Part shown: positions 13,380-13,739 of the stretch, piece by piece | Layout of the letters: each line of letters begins with the position of its first letter | Position numbering within the stretch: the stretch's first letter is position 1 | Assembly: GCA_949450265.1 (NCBI GenBank) | Contig: CASTMW010000036.1 | Coordinates: 1-13,739, forward strand | Origin: an uncultured Eggerthellaceae bacterium | Lineage (GTDB): Bacteria > Actinomycetota > Coriobacteriia > Coriobacteriales > Eggerthellaceae | DNA: 13,739 bases | Direction of reading: 5' to 3' | Translations under genes and position numbers: made by a program | Notes under the pieces: generated by a model | What the model saw: only the letters and a program-made list of their open reading frames with translations | Databases searched by the model: none | Told to the model about the DNA's origin: nothing

Positions 13380-13739
13380 CTATCCCTGGTATAGCATGTC
13401 CGCGGCTACCTGATCGGCTACCGCATCCCCAGCCATGCGCCGCAGGATGGCAAGTCCGAAGTTAAGCGCGTATCCCGGGCCGCTCGCGGTGATCAGGTTG
13501 CCATCCACGCAGATGCCCTGCTCGACATACGTTCCCTCGGGAAAGCCCACCTCACAACCGGGATAGCAGGTGGCCGTGCGCCCGGTCAGCAGTCCCAACT
13601 CGTTCAGTACGGTAGGACCCGCGCAAATGGAGGCCGCGGTCAGGCGGTCGTCGTCCACGAACTTCGGCAGCGCCTCGGCCAGTTTGGTGCACGCCTTCAG
13701 ATTGGCCACACCGCCTTCGCCGACTGGCACGCAGATAGC
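13380..13739 (-). CDS. DJ-1/PfpI family protein, C-terminal part (runs off the window)
   Basis: This is a minus-strand gene whose 3' end is at 13380 and whose 5' end lies beyond the right edge. About 119 residues are visible, and the frame is open up to the last base. They contain VANLKACTKLAEAL, then SICAGPTVLNELGLL with the conserved nucleophile cysteine of the DJ-1/YajL family, followed by GRTATCYPGCE, DGNLITASGPG and a C-terminal helix (AVADQVAADMLY). The family includes DJ-1, YajL and PfpI-like proteins, with reported glyoxalase, deglycase or chaperone roles. The YajL/ThiJ-like branch looks closest. It is convergent with mnmA across an 84-bp gap (13296-13379) with no clear terminator. 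Confidence 0.88.
   Translation of the reverse strand, partial: AICVPVGEGGVANLKACTKLAEALPKFVDDDRLTAASICAGPTVLNELGLLTGRTATCYPGCEVGFPEGTYVEQGICVDGNLITASGPGYALNFGLAILRRMAGDAVADQVAADMLYQG

Overview
The window is GC-rich chromosomal DNA from a bacterium. Frequent GTG/TTG starts, a RecJ-RecQ fusion and the overall gene set suggest an actinobacterium, most likely of the Coriobacteriia (Eggerthella-like). That assignment is inference from gene content and protein style, not from a marker gene. There are no rRNA or tRNA genes, no CRISPR array, no insertion sequence and no sign of a prophage. It reads as core genome, dense in housekeeping genes.

Left part (1-6814, all +): the 3' end of a BioY-type biotin transporter and its probable terminator; a 233-bp pyrimidine-rich gap; a 1125-residue protein that joins a complete RecJ exonuclease to a RecQ-like helicase; a full-length bifunctional (p)ppGpp synthetase/hydrolase (Rel) 14 bp downstream; and a glyoxalase II-like metallo-beta-lactamase-fold hydrolase. 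This resembles the recJ-apt-relA-dtd-MBL neighbourhood of Gram-positive bacteria, with apt and dtd absent.

Middle part (6815-9846): a PiT-family phosphate permease (pit) and a PhoU-like DUF47 protein, the usual transporter/regulator pair, each with its own promoter-like sequence. A convergent minus-strand gene for a PF00882-type zinc-dependent phospholipase C-like protein follows. It is divergent from lysC across a short intergenic region with a perfect TATAAT.

Right part (9847-13739): a tight cluster of lysC (aspartokinase, TTG start, with a strong internal ribosome binding site and ATG that should yield a separate regulatory beta subunit), a RimK/D-Ala-D-Ala-ligase-like ATP-grasp enzyme of unknown substrate 6 bp downstream, and mnmA (tRNA 2-thiouridylase), which overlaps the ATP-grasp gene by ATGA. 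A convergent, truncated DJ-1/PfpI-family gene runs off the right edge.

Most interesting points: the RecJ-RecQ fusion; the lysC internal beta-subunit start; the ATP-grasp enzyme coupled to lysC and mnmA; low-complexity insertions in MnmA and the phospholipase-like protein; a 13-bp tandem duplication that supplies the recJ stop codon; and an identical TTGCGG-N20-TATCAT element upstream of two genes.
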